Below, in pieces: positions 34,120-42,847 of a stretch of DNA of 64,000 bases (its first letter is position 1; each line of letters begins with the position of its first letter). This DNA comes from Dactylosporangium aurantiacum (GTDB lineage Bacteria; Actinomycetota; Actinomycetes; Mycobacteriales; Micromonosporaceae). A program made the translations under genes and the position numbers. The notes under the pieces are model-generated. The model did no database searches. It was not told the DNA's origin and worked only from the letters and a program-made list of their open reading frames with translations. The stretch is taken from assembly GCF_000716715.1 (NCBI RefSeq), contig NZ_JNYJ01000024.1, positions 166,518 through 230,517 on the forward strand, read 5' to 3'.

Positions 34120-34765
34120 GGACACCGGCGACGTTCAGCCCGACCGGCCACAGCACCACGACGGTGAGCACCCGCAGCCACGCCCGCGCGTCGAGGTCAC
34201 CCGACAGCAGGTGTCTGGCCGTCGCGTACGGGGTCAGCCACTCCCTCAGCCCGCCGGCGGCGCCCAGGGCGAGCCACAGCAGCAGCGGCAGGAACGTCGC
34301 CAGGAACGCGACCGGCACCGGCCGCAGCAGCAGCCCCAGCCCGGCCCCGACGAGCTGGGCGGTCACCTGTACCAGCACGCCACCCACCACGACGAGGGCC
34401 GCGTGCCGCCACGGGTGCGGCCCGGCCGCCGCGAGCGCGCAGGCCGCGGCCCCGAACAGGCCGACGGCGGCGGCCACCAGCACCGCCGCCAGCAGCGTCG
34501 GGCCGAACGGCGCCGCGGCCGGTGCCCGGCGCACGTCGCGGACCAGCAGGATGCCCAGCAGCGGCAGCAGCGCCGACATCAGACTCTGCACCGGCTCGCT
34601 GAGCGCGGCGAACGTCCGGTCCTGCGGTGCCGCGCCGGCACCGAGCGCGGCGGCCGCCGCCGCGCCCAGCAGCAGGGTCACCGCGATCAGCCACCGCCGG
34701 GCGCGCGTCCCGGCGCACTGGCGCAGCGCGGCGCGCCAGGTCGTGTCGTTGTCCACCTTGTCCAC
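34079..34765 (-). CDS. ABC-2-like permease/membrane protein without ATPase partner
   Basis: 228 residues with about six membrane helices (LLIAVT-type helix near 27-45, SALLPLLGILLV, TLLAAVLVAAAVGLFG, VLVQVTAQLVGAGLGLLL, FLPLLLWLALGAAGGL and a final VLTVVVLWPVGLNVAGVL). Resembles actinobacterial ABC-2 permeases next to two-component systems, yet no ATP-binding gene adjoins it. GTG at 34765 (VDKVDNDTTW) is the upstream-most sensible start. Divergent from the histidine kinase gene 110 bp away and overlapping the MEDS kinase 3' end. Confidence 0.65.
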   Translation of the reverse strand: MDKVDNDTTWRAALRQCAGTRARRWLIAVTLLLGAAAAAALGAGAAPQDRTFAALSEPVQSLMSALLPLLGILLVRDVRRAPAAAPFGPTLLAAVLVAAAVGLFGAAACALAAAGPHPWRHAALVVVGGVLVQVTAQLVGAGLGLLLRPVPVAFLATFLPLLLWLALGAAGGLREWLTPYATARHLLSGDLDARAWLRVLTVVVLWPVGLNVAGVLSRCAADRRSAGS

Positions 34766-34874
34766 GGTGGGAGCGTGCCGGCGGCGGCGCCGCCCGCGCA
34801 TCGGCCGATGTGCGTGCCCCGGCCACGACTTTGGTAGGTCCCGCCGGCGGGGCGGACCTCGTAGGCTTCGGCGC

Positions 34875-36056
34875 ATGTCGGCGCTGCTGTTCGAACTGCT
34901 CGTGCCGCAGCCGGCGGGCGGGCCCGGGTCGGCGCGGCGCGACCGGGTCGCCGACGCCGTCGCGGTCACCGTGGCCGCCGCGTACGGCGCGGCGATGGTG
35001 CCGCTGGGCGACGCGACGAAGCCCGGCGCGACGATCCCGTGGCAGCTCGACGTGGCGATCGGCGCGGTGTGCGTCCTCGGCCTGCTCGCCCGGCGGCGCC
35101 GGCCGCTCGCGGTCGCGCTGGCGCTGCTGCCGTTCGGGGCGGTGTCGGTCATGGCGACCGGCGCCGTCACGATCGCGTTGTTCACCGTCGCCATCCGGTA
35201 CCGGGGTGCGGTCGTCGCCTGGCTCGGCGTCGCGAACGTGGCCACGGCCGCCGGGTACTTCCTGCTGCAGCACGACCCGGCGTTCCCGCTGTGGGTGGAT
35301 CTGCTGCTGCGGTCCGTCGTCACGGTCGCGGCCGTCGGATGGGGGCTGTTCGTCCAGGCGTACCGACGGCTGACCAGGTCACTGCGCGACCACGCGGCGC
35401 GGCTGGAGGCGGAGCAGCACCTGCGGGTCGAGCAGGCGCGCCTCACCGAACGGACCCGCATCGCCCGGGAGATGCACGACGTCCTCGCCCACCGCCTGTC
35501 GCTGATCAGCCTGCACGCCGGCGCGCTGGAGGTGCGCACCGACGCCGGCCCGCACGAGACGGCGGCCGCCGCCGGCGCGATCCGGACCAGCGCGCACGCG
35601 GCGCTGCAGGAGCTGCGGACCGTCGTCGGCGCCCTGCGGCAGGGCACGGCGAGCCGCCCCGAGCCGCCGCAGCCCGGCCTCGGCGACCTGCCGGAGCTGC
35701 TGGGCACCGCCCGCGCCTCCGGCATGACGGTCGGGTACGCCTGCCACGTGCCGGTCGACGGCCCGGCGGTGCTGCTCGGGCGCACCGTGTACCGCTGCGT
35801 GCAGGAAGCCCTCACCAACGCCCGCAAGCACGCGCCGGGCGCCCCGGTCGAGGTGCGCATCGACGGCGGCCCCGGCGGCGACCTGCGGGTCACGGTCACC
35901 AACCCGTGCACCGCGACCGGCCGGCCGGCGATCCCGGGCGCCGGTCTCGGCCTGGTGGGGCTGCGCGAGCGGGTCGCCCTGGCCGGCGGCCGGGTCGAGC
36001 ACGGCACCGACGGCGGCACCTTCCGCCTCCAGGCGTGGCTGCCGTGGCCGGCGTGA
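34875..36056 (+). CDS. Two-component sensor histidine kinase (HisKA_3)
   Basis: 393 residues. Four to five membrane helices occupy residues about 20-165. HisKA_3 dimerisation helix with TRIAREMHDVLAHRLSLISL (His near residue 205) and an HATPase_c domain with EALTNARKHAPG and GAGLGLVGLRERV follow. Desk-type intramembrane-sensing kinase; membrane or envelope stress is the usual cue. Its stop overlaps the response-regulator start (GTGA). Confidence 0.9.
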   Translation: MSALLFELLVPQPAGGPGSARRDRVADAVAVTVAAAYGAAMVPLGDATKPGATIPWQLDVAIGAVCVLGLLARRRRPLAVALALLPFGAVSVMATGAVTIALFTVAIRYRGAVVAWLGVANVATAAGYFLLQHDPAFPLWVDLLLRSVVTVAAVGWGLFVQAYRRLTRSLRDHAARLEAEQHLRVEQARLTERTRIAREMHDVLAHRLSLISLHAGALEVRTDAGPHETAAAAGAIRTSAHAALQELRTVVGALRQGTASRPEPPQPGLGDLPELLGTARASGMTVGYACHVPVDGPAVLLGRTVYRCVQEALTNARKHAPGAPVEVRIDGGPGGDLRVTVTNPCTATGRPAIPGAGLGLVGLRERVALAGGRVEHGTDGGTFRLQAWLPWPA

Positions 36057-36721
36057 CCCCCGGCCGGCCGATCCGGCTGGCGATCGTCGACGACGACCCG
36101 CTCGTACGCGCCGGGCTGCGCTTCCTCATGGGCGGCTCACCCGACATCGAGGTCGTCGCGGAGGCCGGCGACGGCGCCGAGGCCCTCACCGCCGCCGATG
36201 CCCACTGGCCCGACGTGATCCTCATGGACATCCGCATGCCGCGCCTGGACGGCCTGATCGCCACGCGACGCATCCGCAGCCGGCCGTCACCGCCGCAGGT
36301 GATCGTGCTGACCACGTTCGACGCCGACGAGTACGTCCTGGAGGCGCTGCGCGGCGGCGCCAGCGGCTTCCTGCTCAAGGACACCCCGCCCCGCGACATC
36401 ATCGCGGCGGTCCGCACCGTCGCCGCCGGTGCGGCCATCCTGTCCCCCACCGTCATCCGCCGCCTCATCGACCACGTCGCCGACCCGCACGCCGGCCCGC
36501 GGCGGGCCAGGGCCCGCGCCCGCCTCGCCGCCCTCACAGAGCGGGAGCACGAGGTGGCGCTCGCCCTCGGCCGCGGGCTGTCCAACGCGGAGATCGGCGC
36601 CGAGCTCGGCATGAGCGTGCCGACCGCGAAGGGGCACGTGTCGCGGCTGCTGGCCAAGCTGAACCTGAACAACCGCGTCCAGGTGGCGCTGCTCGTCCAC
36701 GACGCGGAGCTGTCGCGCTGA
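36053..36721 (+). CDS. NarL/LuxR-type response regulator
   Basis: 222 residues. Receiver domain with acidic pocket IVDDDPL, phosphoacceptor Asp in ILMDIRMP, Thr in VLTTFDADEY and Lys in FLLKDTPPRDI; a GerE-type helix-turn-helix (about 150-215; LTEREHEVALALGRGLSNAE) at the C-terminus. Partner of the overlapping kinase. Probable target: the divergent permease-like gene at 34079-34765. Confidence 0.92.
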   Translation: MTPGRPIRLAIVDDDPLVRAGLRFLMGGSPDIEVVAEAGDGAEALTAADAHWPDVILMDIRMPRLDGLIATRRIRSRPSPPQVIVLTTFDADEYVLEALRGGASGFLLKDTPPRDIIAAVRTVAAGAAILSPTVIRRLIDHVADPHAGPRRARARARLAALTEREHEVALALGRGLSNAEIGAELGMSVPTAKGHVSRLLAKLNLNNRVQVALLVHDAELSR

Positions 36722-36734
36722 ACCGGCGCTGACG

Positions 36735-36764
36735 GCAACCGCGACCCGGTCGCCGTGCGGTTGC
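36735..36764. terminator. Bidirectional terminator-like hairpin
   Basis: Perfect 8-bp stem GCAACCGC (36735-36742) / GCGGTTGC (36757-36764) with a 14-nt loop, placed between the convergent response-regulator and lectin genes. Confidence 0.55.
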
Positions 36765-36787
36765 GACGACGACCGGGGGCGGCGGCG

Positions 36788-37237
36788 TTACTTGACGTTG
36801 ATGTACAGCTGCAGGTCCCACTGCTGGTTGGTGCCGTCGTGGCAGGCGAACTGGTTGGCGACGACGGAGTCGGCGGTGCCGCTGAACCCGATCTCCAGGC
36901 ACTTGCTGCTCCACCAGTTCACCAGCCGGTATCCGGCGCCGTACGGCTGGATGATCCACAGCTGGTTGGAGCCGTTGTGGCAGAAGAACTGGTTGGCGAC
37001 GTTGAAGTCGGCGGTGCCGCTGAACCCGATCTCCAGGCACTTGCCGCTGTTGATGTTGACCACCCGGTGCAACCTGCCGGGCTGGAAGGCGGTCAGCATC
37101 GCCGCCGCGGGCCCGGCGGCCCGGACGGTGGGCGGCTGCGCCGCCGAGGGCGTGGCGACCAGCGCGAACAACGTGGCCAGCAGGAAAGCCACCGTGGCGA
37201 TCACGGTGCGCCGTTTCCGATCTGTGCGGCTGTACAT
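36788..37237 (-). CDS. Secreted ricin-type beta-trefoil lectin
   Basis: 149 residues: signal peptide (about 1-32; RRTVIATVAFLLATLFALVA) and a stand-alone RICIN/CBM13-like domain. Two near-identical repeats, NINSGKCLEIGFSGTADFNV and the second SSKCLEIGFSGTADSVV, each end in a Q-x-W-like element (NQLWIIQ, NQQWDLQ). A full trefoil has three repeats; two plus a partial are seen, so trimerisation or reduced valency is possible. Likely binds galactosides or xylan outside the cell. ATG at 37237 with GAGGAG 9 nt upstream. Confidence 0.85.
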   Translation of the reverse strand: MYSRTDRKRRTVIATVAFLLATLFALVATPSAAQPPTVRAAGPAAAMLTAFQPGRLHRVVNINSGKCLEIGFSGTADFNVANQFFCHNGSNQLWIIQPYGAGYRLVNWWSSKCLEIGFSGTADSVVANQFACHDGTNQQWDLQLYINVK

Positions 37238-37452
37238 CTCTGCGGTTCTCCTCTTCGGTGTCGGCGATGGCAGGAGCCCGGGCGGCCGTGCCGGCCGGCC
37301 CGCGGCGCCCGGACGCCTCACTGTCGAAGGGCGGAGGCGCTGCTGGGAACGCAGCTGGGCAGAATCCGTACAGGACCGTACATGGACGTTGGGTACAGTG
37401 ATGACCACCCGACGTGACCTCGACGCCCACCCGCCGCAGGGAGGCCGCCACC

Positions 37453-40400
37453 ATGACGGAGCCGGTGCCGTTACCCGAGGACCGGCCGGATCCGGACCGC
37501 GTCACGCACCGGGAGGACTTCGGCCGGGAGCTGACGCTGCTGCGGGAGCAGGCCGGGCTGACCGTCCGCCAGGTCGCCGGCCGCAGTGGCAGCTACCGCA
37601 GCCACAGCACCATCGGGGACTGGTTCGCCGGGCGGGGCCTGCCGTCGACGTCGTCGCGTGCGCTGCTGGTGCGGGTGCTGGCCGCCTGTGGGGTCGAGGA
37701 ACCGGTCGCGGTGGCCCGCTGGCTGCACGCGTGGCAGCGCAGCCGGCGCACGACGGGCCGCCGGCCGAACGGTCCGGAGCCGTACCGGGGGCTGGCGAGC
37801 TTCCAGCCGGAGCACGCCGAGTGGTTCTTCGGGCGCGAGGCCCTGACCGCTGAGCTGGTCGGCCGCCTCGCCTCGCCCGATGCGGCCTGCGGCGGCATCC
37901 AGGTGGTGGTCGGCGCCTCCGGCTCGGGCAAGTCGTCGCTGTTGCGCGCGGGCCTGATCCCCGCGGTGCGCCGGGGGCAAGGGCTCGGCGACGGGTGGTC
38001 GGTGGTGCTGTTCACGCCGGGTGCCCGCCCGGGCGACGAGCTGTCGGCACGGCTCGCGGCGGCCGGTCGGCCGGTCAGCCGCCTCACCGACGCGGCCGGG
38101 ACCGCCGTGGACGTCGGCCCGGACGAGCCCCGCCTGCTGGTGGTGGTCGACCAGTTCGAGGAGGTGTTCACCGAGTGCGCCGACGACGGCGAACGGCGCC
38201 GGTTCATCGCCATGCTGTGCGCGGCCGCCGGCTCGGCCGCGACGCGGGTCGTCATCGGGCTGCGCGCGGACTTCTACGCGTCGGTCCTGCGCTATCCCGA
38301 GCTGGTCGCGGCCGTGCGCACCAACCAGCTGACGGTCGGGCCGATGAGCGCGGCCGAGCTGCGCCGGGCGATCATCGAACCGGCGCGCCGGGCCGACGTC
38401 GAGGTCGACGAGGGCCTGGCCGAGCTGCTGATCCGTGAGGTCACGCCGGCCGGGACCGGCGGACCGGACACGCTGGAGCATCAGACCGGCGTCCTTCCGC
38501 TGCTGTCGTACGCGCTGTACGCCACCTGGCAGCACAGCCGTGACCGGCGCCTCACCATCGCCGACTACCGGGACGTCGGCGGGATCGACCGGGCCGTGGC
38601 GGCCGGCGCCGACGCGGTGTACGACGCGCTCGACGAGCCGCGGCGCGAACTGACGCGCCGGCTGTTCCTCAGCCTGGTCCACGTCGCTCCCGGTGCCGTC
38701 GACACCCGCCGCCGGATGACGCCCGCACAGCTGCACGCGGAGTGCGGCGGGGCACCGGAGCAGGTCAGCGAGGTCCTCGACGAGTTCGTCGACCGGCGGC
38801 TGATCACCATCGACGGCGACGTCGTGCAGATCAGCCACGAGGCGCTGCTGACCGCGTGGCCGGTGTTACGCGGCTGGCTGGAGATCGACCGCGCCGGCCT
38901 GCTCACCGAGCGCCAGCTCAACGAGGCGGCCGCGGCCTGGCGGCACGAGCGGTGCGACCCCAACGCCCTGTACCGGGGGGCCCGCCTCGCCGCGGCGCTC
39001 GACTGGCGGCGCGCCGCCGGCCCGCACGCCGCGCCCGGTCCGGTGGCCCGCGAGTTCCTGGCCGCGTCGATCGCCCGCGAGCTCGCCGAGCAGCGGGCCG
39101 CCCGGCGCCGCGCCCGCAGCCTGCGGCAGCTCGTCGCGGCACTCACGGCGCTGCTCCTCGTCGCCGCGGCCACCACCCTGCTGGCCGCGCGGGCGCAGCG
39201 GATCGCCGACCGGCAGCGCGACGAGGCCGTGTCCCGGAAGGTCGCCGGCGAGATCGACTCCCTGCGGGTCGACAACCCCGCGCTGGCCAACCAGCTGAGC
39301 CTGGCCGCGTACCGCCTGTCGCCGACCGTCGAGGCCCGCGGCCGGCTGCTCAGCGCGTTCGCCACGCCGTACGCCGTCCGCCTGACCGGTCACACCGCAT
39401 ACGTCCACAAGGTCGCGTTCAGCCCCGACGGCCGGGTGCTCGCCACCGCCGGCAGCGACCACACCGTGCGGCTCTGGGACACGACCACGGTGCACCGCCC
39501 GGCTGTGCTGACCGTGATCGCCGCCCACCCTGAGCCCGTGGCCTCCGTCGCGTTCAGCCCGGACGGCCGGACCCTGGCCACCGGAAGCAGCGACCACACC
39601 GTGCGCCTGTGGGACGTCGCCGATCCCCGCCACCCCGCCCCGCTGGCCACGCTCACCGGTCACACCGACACGGTCTACGCGACGCAGTTCAGCCCGGACG
39701 GCCGGACCCTGGCCTCCGCCGGGGGCGACCACACCGTCCGGCTCTGGGACGTCGCCGACCCTCGACGCCCGACCGTGCTCACCACGCTGACCGGTCACCG
39801 GCAAGCCGTCTTCTCGGCGGTGTTCAGCCCGGACGGTCACGCGCTGGCGACCGGCGGCGGCGACCGTACCGTCCGGATCTGGAACGTCACCGACCCGTCG
39901 CACGCCACCGAGTCGGCCCGGCTCCCCGGGTACAGCGACGTCGTCGGCGCGGTGGCGTTCAGCCCCGACGGCACCGTCCTCGCCGGCGGGGGCGACGACC
40001 ACACCGTGCGGCTGTGGAGCGTCGCCACCGCGACCCCGCTGAGCACCCTCACCGGCCACACCGGTCTGGTGTACTGCCTGGCGTTCAGTCCCGACGGACG
40101 CACGCTGGCCACCGGGGGCGCCGACAACACCGCACGGCTGTGGAGCGTGGACAACCCTCGCCACCCCACACCGACGACGACCCTCGTCAGCCACGTCGGG
40201 GACCCCATCGACACCAGCACGATCGCGACGCTGGCGTTCCGCCCCGACGGGCGGACGCTGGCCACCGGCAGCTTCGACTTCACCGTGCGGCTGTGGGATC
40301 TGCCGGGTCCGGCGCCGACCGGGCGCAAGGGCGTCGTCCGCCCGATCCGGGCCGGCCCGGACGGACGGAGCCTGCTCATCGGCGTCGACCGGATCTGGAT

Positions 40401-41376
40401 CGACAGGACCTGGACCGTGCGGCGGTGGACGCTCACCGGCCGCGACGACCTCACCGACCTCACCGACCTCACCGATCCGGTCGACGTCCCGATGGACGGA
40501 CCGATGGCGTTCAGTGCCGACGTCCGGCTGCTCGCGACCGCGACCGCGGACGCCGTCCGGCTGTGGGACCTGACCGACTCCCGTCAGGCCGCCGAACTGG
40601 CCGTCCTCCCGCTCACCGGCGCTGCCGACGACGTCTACCTGCCGGCGTTCAGCCCGGACACCCGGCGGCTGGCTGTCGTCGGCGCCCGCGGACGGGTCGC
40701 GCGGCTCTGGGACCTCACCGATCCTCGCCACCCGGTCCGGTCGGCCGAGTTCACGATGACCGGCCACACGAACTCGATCAACGCGGTGGCGTTCAACGCC
40801 GACGGCCGCCTCCTCGCCACCGGCGGCGCCGACCACACCGCCCGGCTGTGGAACCTGGACGATCCCCGCCATCCCTTCGAGTCGGCCGTGCTCGTCGGGC
40901 ACACCGACGAGGTCGACGCGGTGGCGTTCAGCCCCGACGGGCACACCGCCGCCACCACGAGCCACGACCGTACGGTCCGGCTCTGGGACGTCACCGATCC
41001 GCACAGGCCGGTCGCCCTGGCGACGCTGAGCGGGCACACGAGCTTCGTCGGCCACGCCGCCTTCAGCCCCGACGGCCGGACCCTGGCGACCGGCAGCGGT
41101 GACCACACCGTGCGCCTGTGGAACGTCGCCGACCCGCGCTCACCGGCCGGATCGGCCGTGCTGACCGGCCATACCGACGCCGTGAGCTCGGTGGCCTTCA
41201 CCGCCGACGGCCACCACCTGGCCACCGGAGGCCCGGACGGCACGGTCCGGCTGTGGGACGTCAACCCGGCCAGGGTCGCCGCCAGGGTGTGTGCCAGTGC
41301 CTACCCGCGCCTCACGCCATCCGAGTGGGACGCCTACTTCCCGGGACTGCCGTACCGGCCTCCGTGCCCGCCGTGA
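37453..41376 (+). CDS. HTH - nSTAND NTPase - TM - 14-blade WD40 protein
   Basis: 1307 residues. N-terminal XRE-like helix-turn-helix (about 15-90; LREQAGLTVRQVAGRSG), nSTAND1-type NTPase (about 110-560) with Walker A VVGASGSGKSSLLRAG and Walker B LLVVVDQFEEVF, a single membrane helix (near 560-585; VAALTALLLVAAATTLLAA) and WD40 repeats from about 640 to the end. I count 13 clear repeats (pattern GHT..V..VAFSPDG..LATG..DHTVRLWD) plus one degenerate one around residues 960-1000, i.e. two seven-bladed propellers. Such STAND ATPases are signal-integrating switches, some linked to antiviral defence or cell death; the ligand is unknown. ATG at 37453 follows GGGAGG. No associated effector gene adjoins. 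Confidence 0.88.
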   Translation: MTEPVPLPEDRPDPDRVTHREDFGRELTLLREQAGLTVRQVAGRSGSYRSHSTIGDWFAGRGLPSTSSRALLVRVLAACGVEEPVAVARWLHAWQRSRRTTGRRPNGPEPYRGLASFQPEHAEWFFGREALTAELVGRLASPDAACGGIQVVVGASGSGKSSLLRAGLIPAVRRGQGLGDGWSVVLFTPGARPGDELSARLAAAGRPVSRLTDAAGTAVDVGPDEPRLLVVVDQFEEVFTECADDGERRRFIAMLCAAAGSAATRVVIGLRADFYASVLRYPELVAAVRTNQLTVGPMSAAELRRAIIEPARRADVEVDEGLAELLIREVTPAGTGGPDTLEHQTGVLPLLSYALYATWQHSRDRRLTIADYRDVGGIDRAVAAGADAVYDALDEPRRELTRRLFLSLVHVAPGAVDTRRRMTPAQLHAECGGAPEQVSEVLDEFVDRRLITIDGDVVQISHEALLTAWPVLRGWLEIDRAGLLTERQLNEAAAAWRHERCDPNALYRGARLAAALDWRRAAGPHAAPGPVAREFLAASIARELAEQRAARRRARSLRQLVAALTALLLVAAATTLLAARAQRIADRQRDEAVSRKVAGEIDSLRVDNPALANQLSLAAYRLSPTVEARGRLLSAFATPYAVRLTGHTAYVHKVAFSPDGRVLATAGSDHTVRLWDTTTVHRPAVLTVIAAHPEPVASVAFSPDGRTLATGSSDHTVRLWDVADPRHPAPLATLTGHTDTVYATQFSPDGRTLASAGGDHTVRLWDVADPRRPTVLTTLTGHRQAVFSAVFSPDGHALATGGGDRTVRIWNVTDPSHATESARLPGYSDVVGAVAFSPDGTVLAGGGDDHTVRLWSVATATPLSTLTGHTGLVYCLAFSPDGRTLATGGADNTARLWSVDNPRHPTPTTTLVSHVGDPIDTSTIATLAFRPDGRTLATGSFDFTVRLWDLPGPAPTGRKGVVRPIRAGPDGRSLLIGVDRIWIDRTWTVRRWTLTGRDDLTDLTDLTDPVDVPMDGPMAFSADVRLLATATADAVRLWDLTDSRQAAELAVLPLTGAADDVYLPAFSPDTRRLAVVGARGRVARLWDLTDPRHPVRSAEFTMTGHTNSINAVAFNADGRLLATGGADHTARLWNLDDPRHPFESAVLVGHTDEVDAVAFSPDGHTAATTSHDRTVRLWDVTDPHRPVALATLSGHTSFVGHAAFSPDGRTLATGSGDHTVRLWNVADPRSPAGSAVLTGHTDAVSSVAFTADGHHLATGGPDGTVRLWDVNPARVAARVCASAYPRLTPSEWDAYFPGLPYRPPCPP

Positions 41377-41489
41377 CGTCCGGGGAGCCGAGCGGCGCAG
41401 TCATGCCGTTCGGCACATGGTCCGCGGTCGACACCGCCGAGGTACCGGCGCTCATCCGGTGCCCGGTCACCCGCGAGGGTTCCGTCATT

Positions 41490-41524
41490 CGTTAGTTGAC
41501 GCTAACGTTAGCAGCGACTAACGT
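41490..41524 (+). promoter_or_regulatory. ArsR-type palindrome covering a leaderless promoter
   Basis: A 34-bp imperfect palindrome centred on TAACGTTA (41503-41510) with outer arms CGTTAGT/ACTAACG contains TTGACG (-35, 41496-41501) and TAACGT (-10, 41519-41524) at 17-bp spacing. The ATG follows the -10 by only 7 bp, so the transcript should be leaderless and autorepressed by the ArsR product. Confidence 0.7.
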
Positions 41525-41531
41525 ACTGCGC

Positions 41532-41906
41532 ATGCGGGACGCGGAGGATCAGGTCGACGAGGCGTTGCGGGCCATCGCAGAGCCGCGGCGGCGCTCGATC
41601 CTCCGGCTGGTCGCCTCCGCCGAGCTGGCCGCCGGCGAGATCGCGGCCGCGTTCGACGGGGTGACCCGCACGGCGATCAGCCAGCACCTCGCGGTGCTCA
41701 AGAGTGCCGGGCTCATCGACGAGCGCCGGGACGGCACGCGCCGGCTCTACCGGGCCCGCCCGGAAGGGCTGGCCGGGCTGCGCGAGTTCCTCGACGACAT
41801 GTGGGGCTCGGCGCTCGGCCTCGCCAAGGACCTGGTCGAGGCCGACCGGGCCCGGCAGCACGGCAGCGCGGGAGGCGGCGATGGCCGAGCGACCGGCGCC
41901 GCCTGA
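41532..41906 (+). CDS. ArsR-family repressor
   Basis: 124 residues. Winged helix with RRRSILRLVASAELAAGE and recognition helix VTRTAISQHLAVLKSAGLI; no Cys-based metal site, so it belongs to the non-metal class usually paired with SRPBCC (AHSA1-like) genes. It heads an operon with a 53-residue protein, a SRPBCC protein and a monooxygenase-like protein. Start ATG at 41532 is leaderless relative to the predicted promoter. Confidence 0.9.
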   Translation: MRDAEDQVDEALRAIAEPRRRSILRLVASAELAAGEIAAAFDGVTRTAISQHLAVLKSAGLIDERRDGTRRLYRARPEGLAGLREFLDDMWGSALGLAKDLVEADRARQHGSAGGGDGRATGAA

Positions 41907-42042
41907 CCCGCACCGCCCGGACCCGAGACCCGACCGGCCGCCGGTCACCGCAGCACGGCGGCGCGCCGTCGCGATGTGGCGGGCCGCGTTGCGCACGTTC
42001 CAGCACCACGTGGAGGACAAGGATGACGACCGGCGAGCCTGA
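41881..42042 (+). CDS. 53-residue protein bridging ArsR and SRPBCC genes
   Basis: ATG preceded by GGGAGG at 5-nt spacing inside the arsR 3' end; ends 20 bp inside the SRPBCC gene. The sequence is Pro/Arg/Asp-rich at first, then TAARRRAVAMWRAALRTFQH, a basic amphipathic helix. Not a known family. Reading in a third frame between two overlapped genes, it may only serve translational coupling. Confidence 0.4.
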   Translation: MAERPAPPDPHRPDPRPDRPPVTAARRRAVAMWRAALRTFQHHVEDKDDDRRA

Positions 42043-42532
42043 CAAGGTCGTGCCGCTGCGCGGCCGTGCCCCGATCCGGCAGACGATTGTGATCCGCAGC
42101 GACATCGAGCACACGTTCACCGTGTTCACGCGGGACATCGGCCGCTGGTGGCCGACGCAGCCGTTCTCGCTCGGCACGGGCAAGGTCGTCGACGTACGGC
42201 TGGACGGCCGGCCCGGCGGTCGCGTGTACGAGCTCTGGGCCGACGGCACCGAGGTCGACTGGGGCGAGATCCTCGTCTGGGAGCCGCCGGCGCGGTTCGC
42301 CATGACCTGGACGACGCTGCCGGTCGTGACCGAGGTCGAGCTGCACTTCCGCGCCCTCGGCCCCGCGGTGACCAGGGTCGAGCTCGAGCACCGCGGCTGG
42401 GACCGCCTCTCCACCGAGCAGCTCGCCGCGGTCGTCGACATGTCCGCGCAGTACGGCGGCTATGAAGGCGGCTGGACCCGAATTCTTGCCGAGCTGCGAA
42501 CCGCAGCAGAAACCATCGAGGAGTCCGCATGA
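42023..42532 (+). CDS. SRPBCC (AHSA1/START-like) protein
   Basis: 169 residues. AHSA1-like helix-grip fold: IRQTIVIRSDIEHTFTVFTR, IGRWWPTQPFSLG, VYELWADGTEVDWGEI and C-terminal helix ending ILAELRTAAETI. Members of the ArsR-SRPBCC pair bind small hydrophobic ligands; enzyme activity is rarely shown. ATG after GGAGGACAAGG. ATGA overlap with the downstream gene. Confidence 0.88.
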   Translation: MTTGEPDKVVPLRGRAPIRQTIVIRSDIEHTFTVFTRDIGRWWPTQPFSLGTGKVVDVRLDGRPGGRVYELWADGTEVDWGEILVWEPPARFAMTWTTLPVVTEVELHFRALGPAVTRVELEHRGWDRLSTEQLAAVVDMSAQYGGYEGGWTRILAELRTAAETIEESA

Positions 42533-42825
42533 CCCGCGTCCTGGCCCAGGCCGTCCACTACCCGCACCCCGAGCACCACGCCGACCTGGTCGCGGCGATG
42601 CAGGGCAACTACGCCGCCACCGCCGGCCTGGAGGGCCTGGAGTCGATCGGCGGGTTCGAGGACACCGCCGGCGGGCGGCTCGTCGCCATCTCGCTGTGGT
42701 CGTCGATGGAGCACTTCCAGGCCGGCATGGCCGTGCTGGGCGCCGCGATCGCCGACGTGCCGTTCCACCTGTGGGAGCGCCGGCCCAGCGAGATGACGGT
42801 CATGCCCGAGATCCCGCGGCCCTGA
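42529..42825 (+). CDS. Antibiotic-biosynthesis-monooxygenase-like (ABM) protein
   Basis: 98 residues with a dimeric alpha/beta-barrel look (VLAQAVHYPHPEHHADLVAAM at the start, SLWSSMEHFQAGM in the middle). Such proteins include quinol monooxygenases and heme-degrading enzymes without cofactor. Fourth gene of the ArsR operon, translationally coupled to SRPBCC. Confidence 0.8.
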   Translation: MTRVLAQAVHYPHPEHHADLVAAMQGNYAATAGLEGLESIGGFEDTAGGRLVAISLWSSMEHFQAGMAVLGAAIADVPFHLWERRPSEMTVMPEIPRP

Positions 42826-42847
42826 GCGGCCCTTCCCGCTCGAACGG

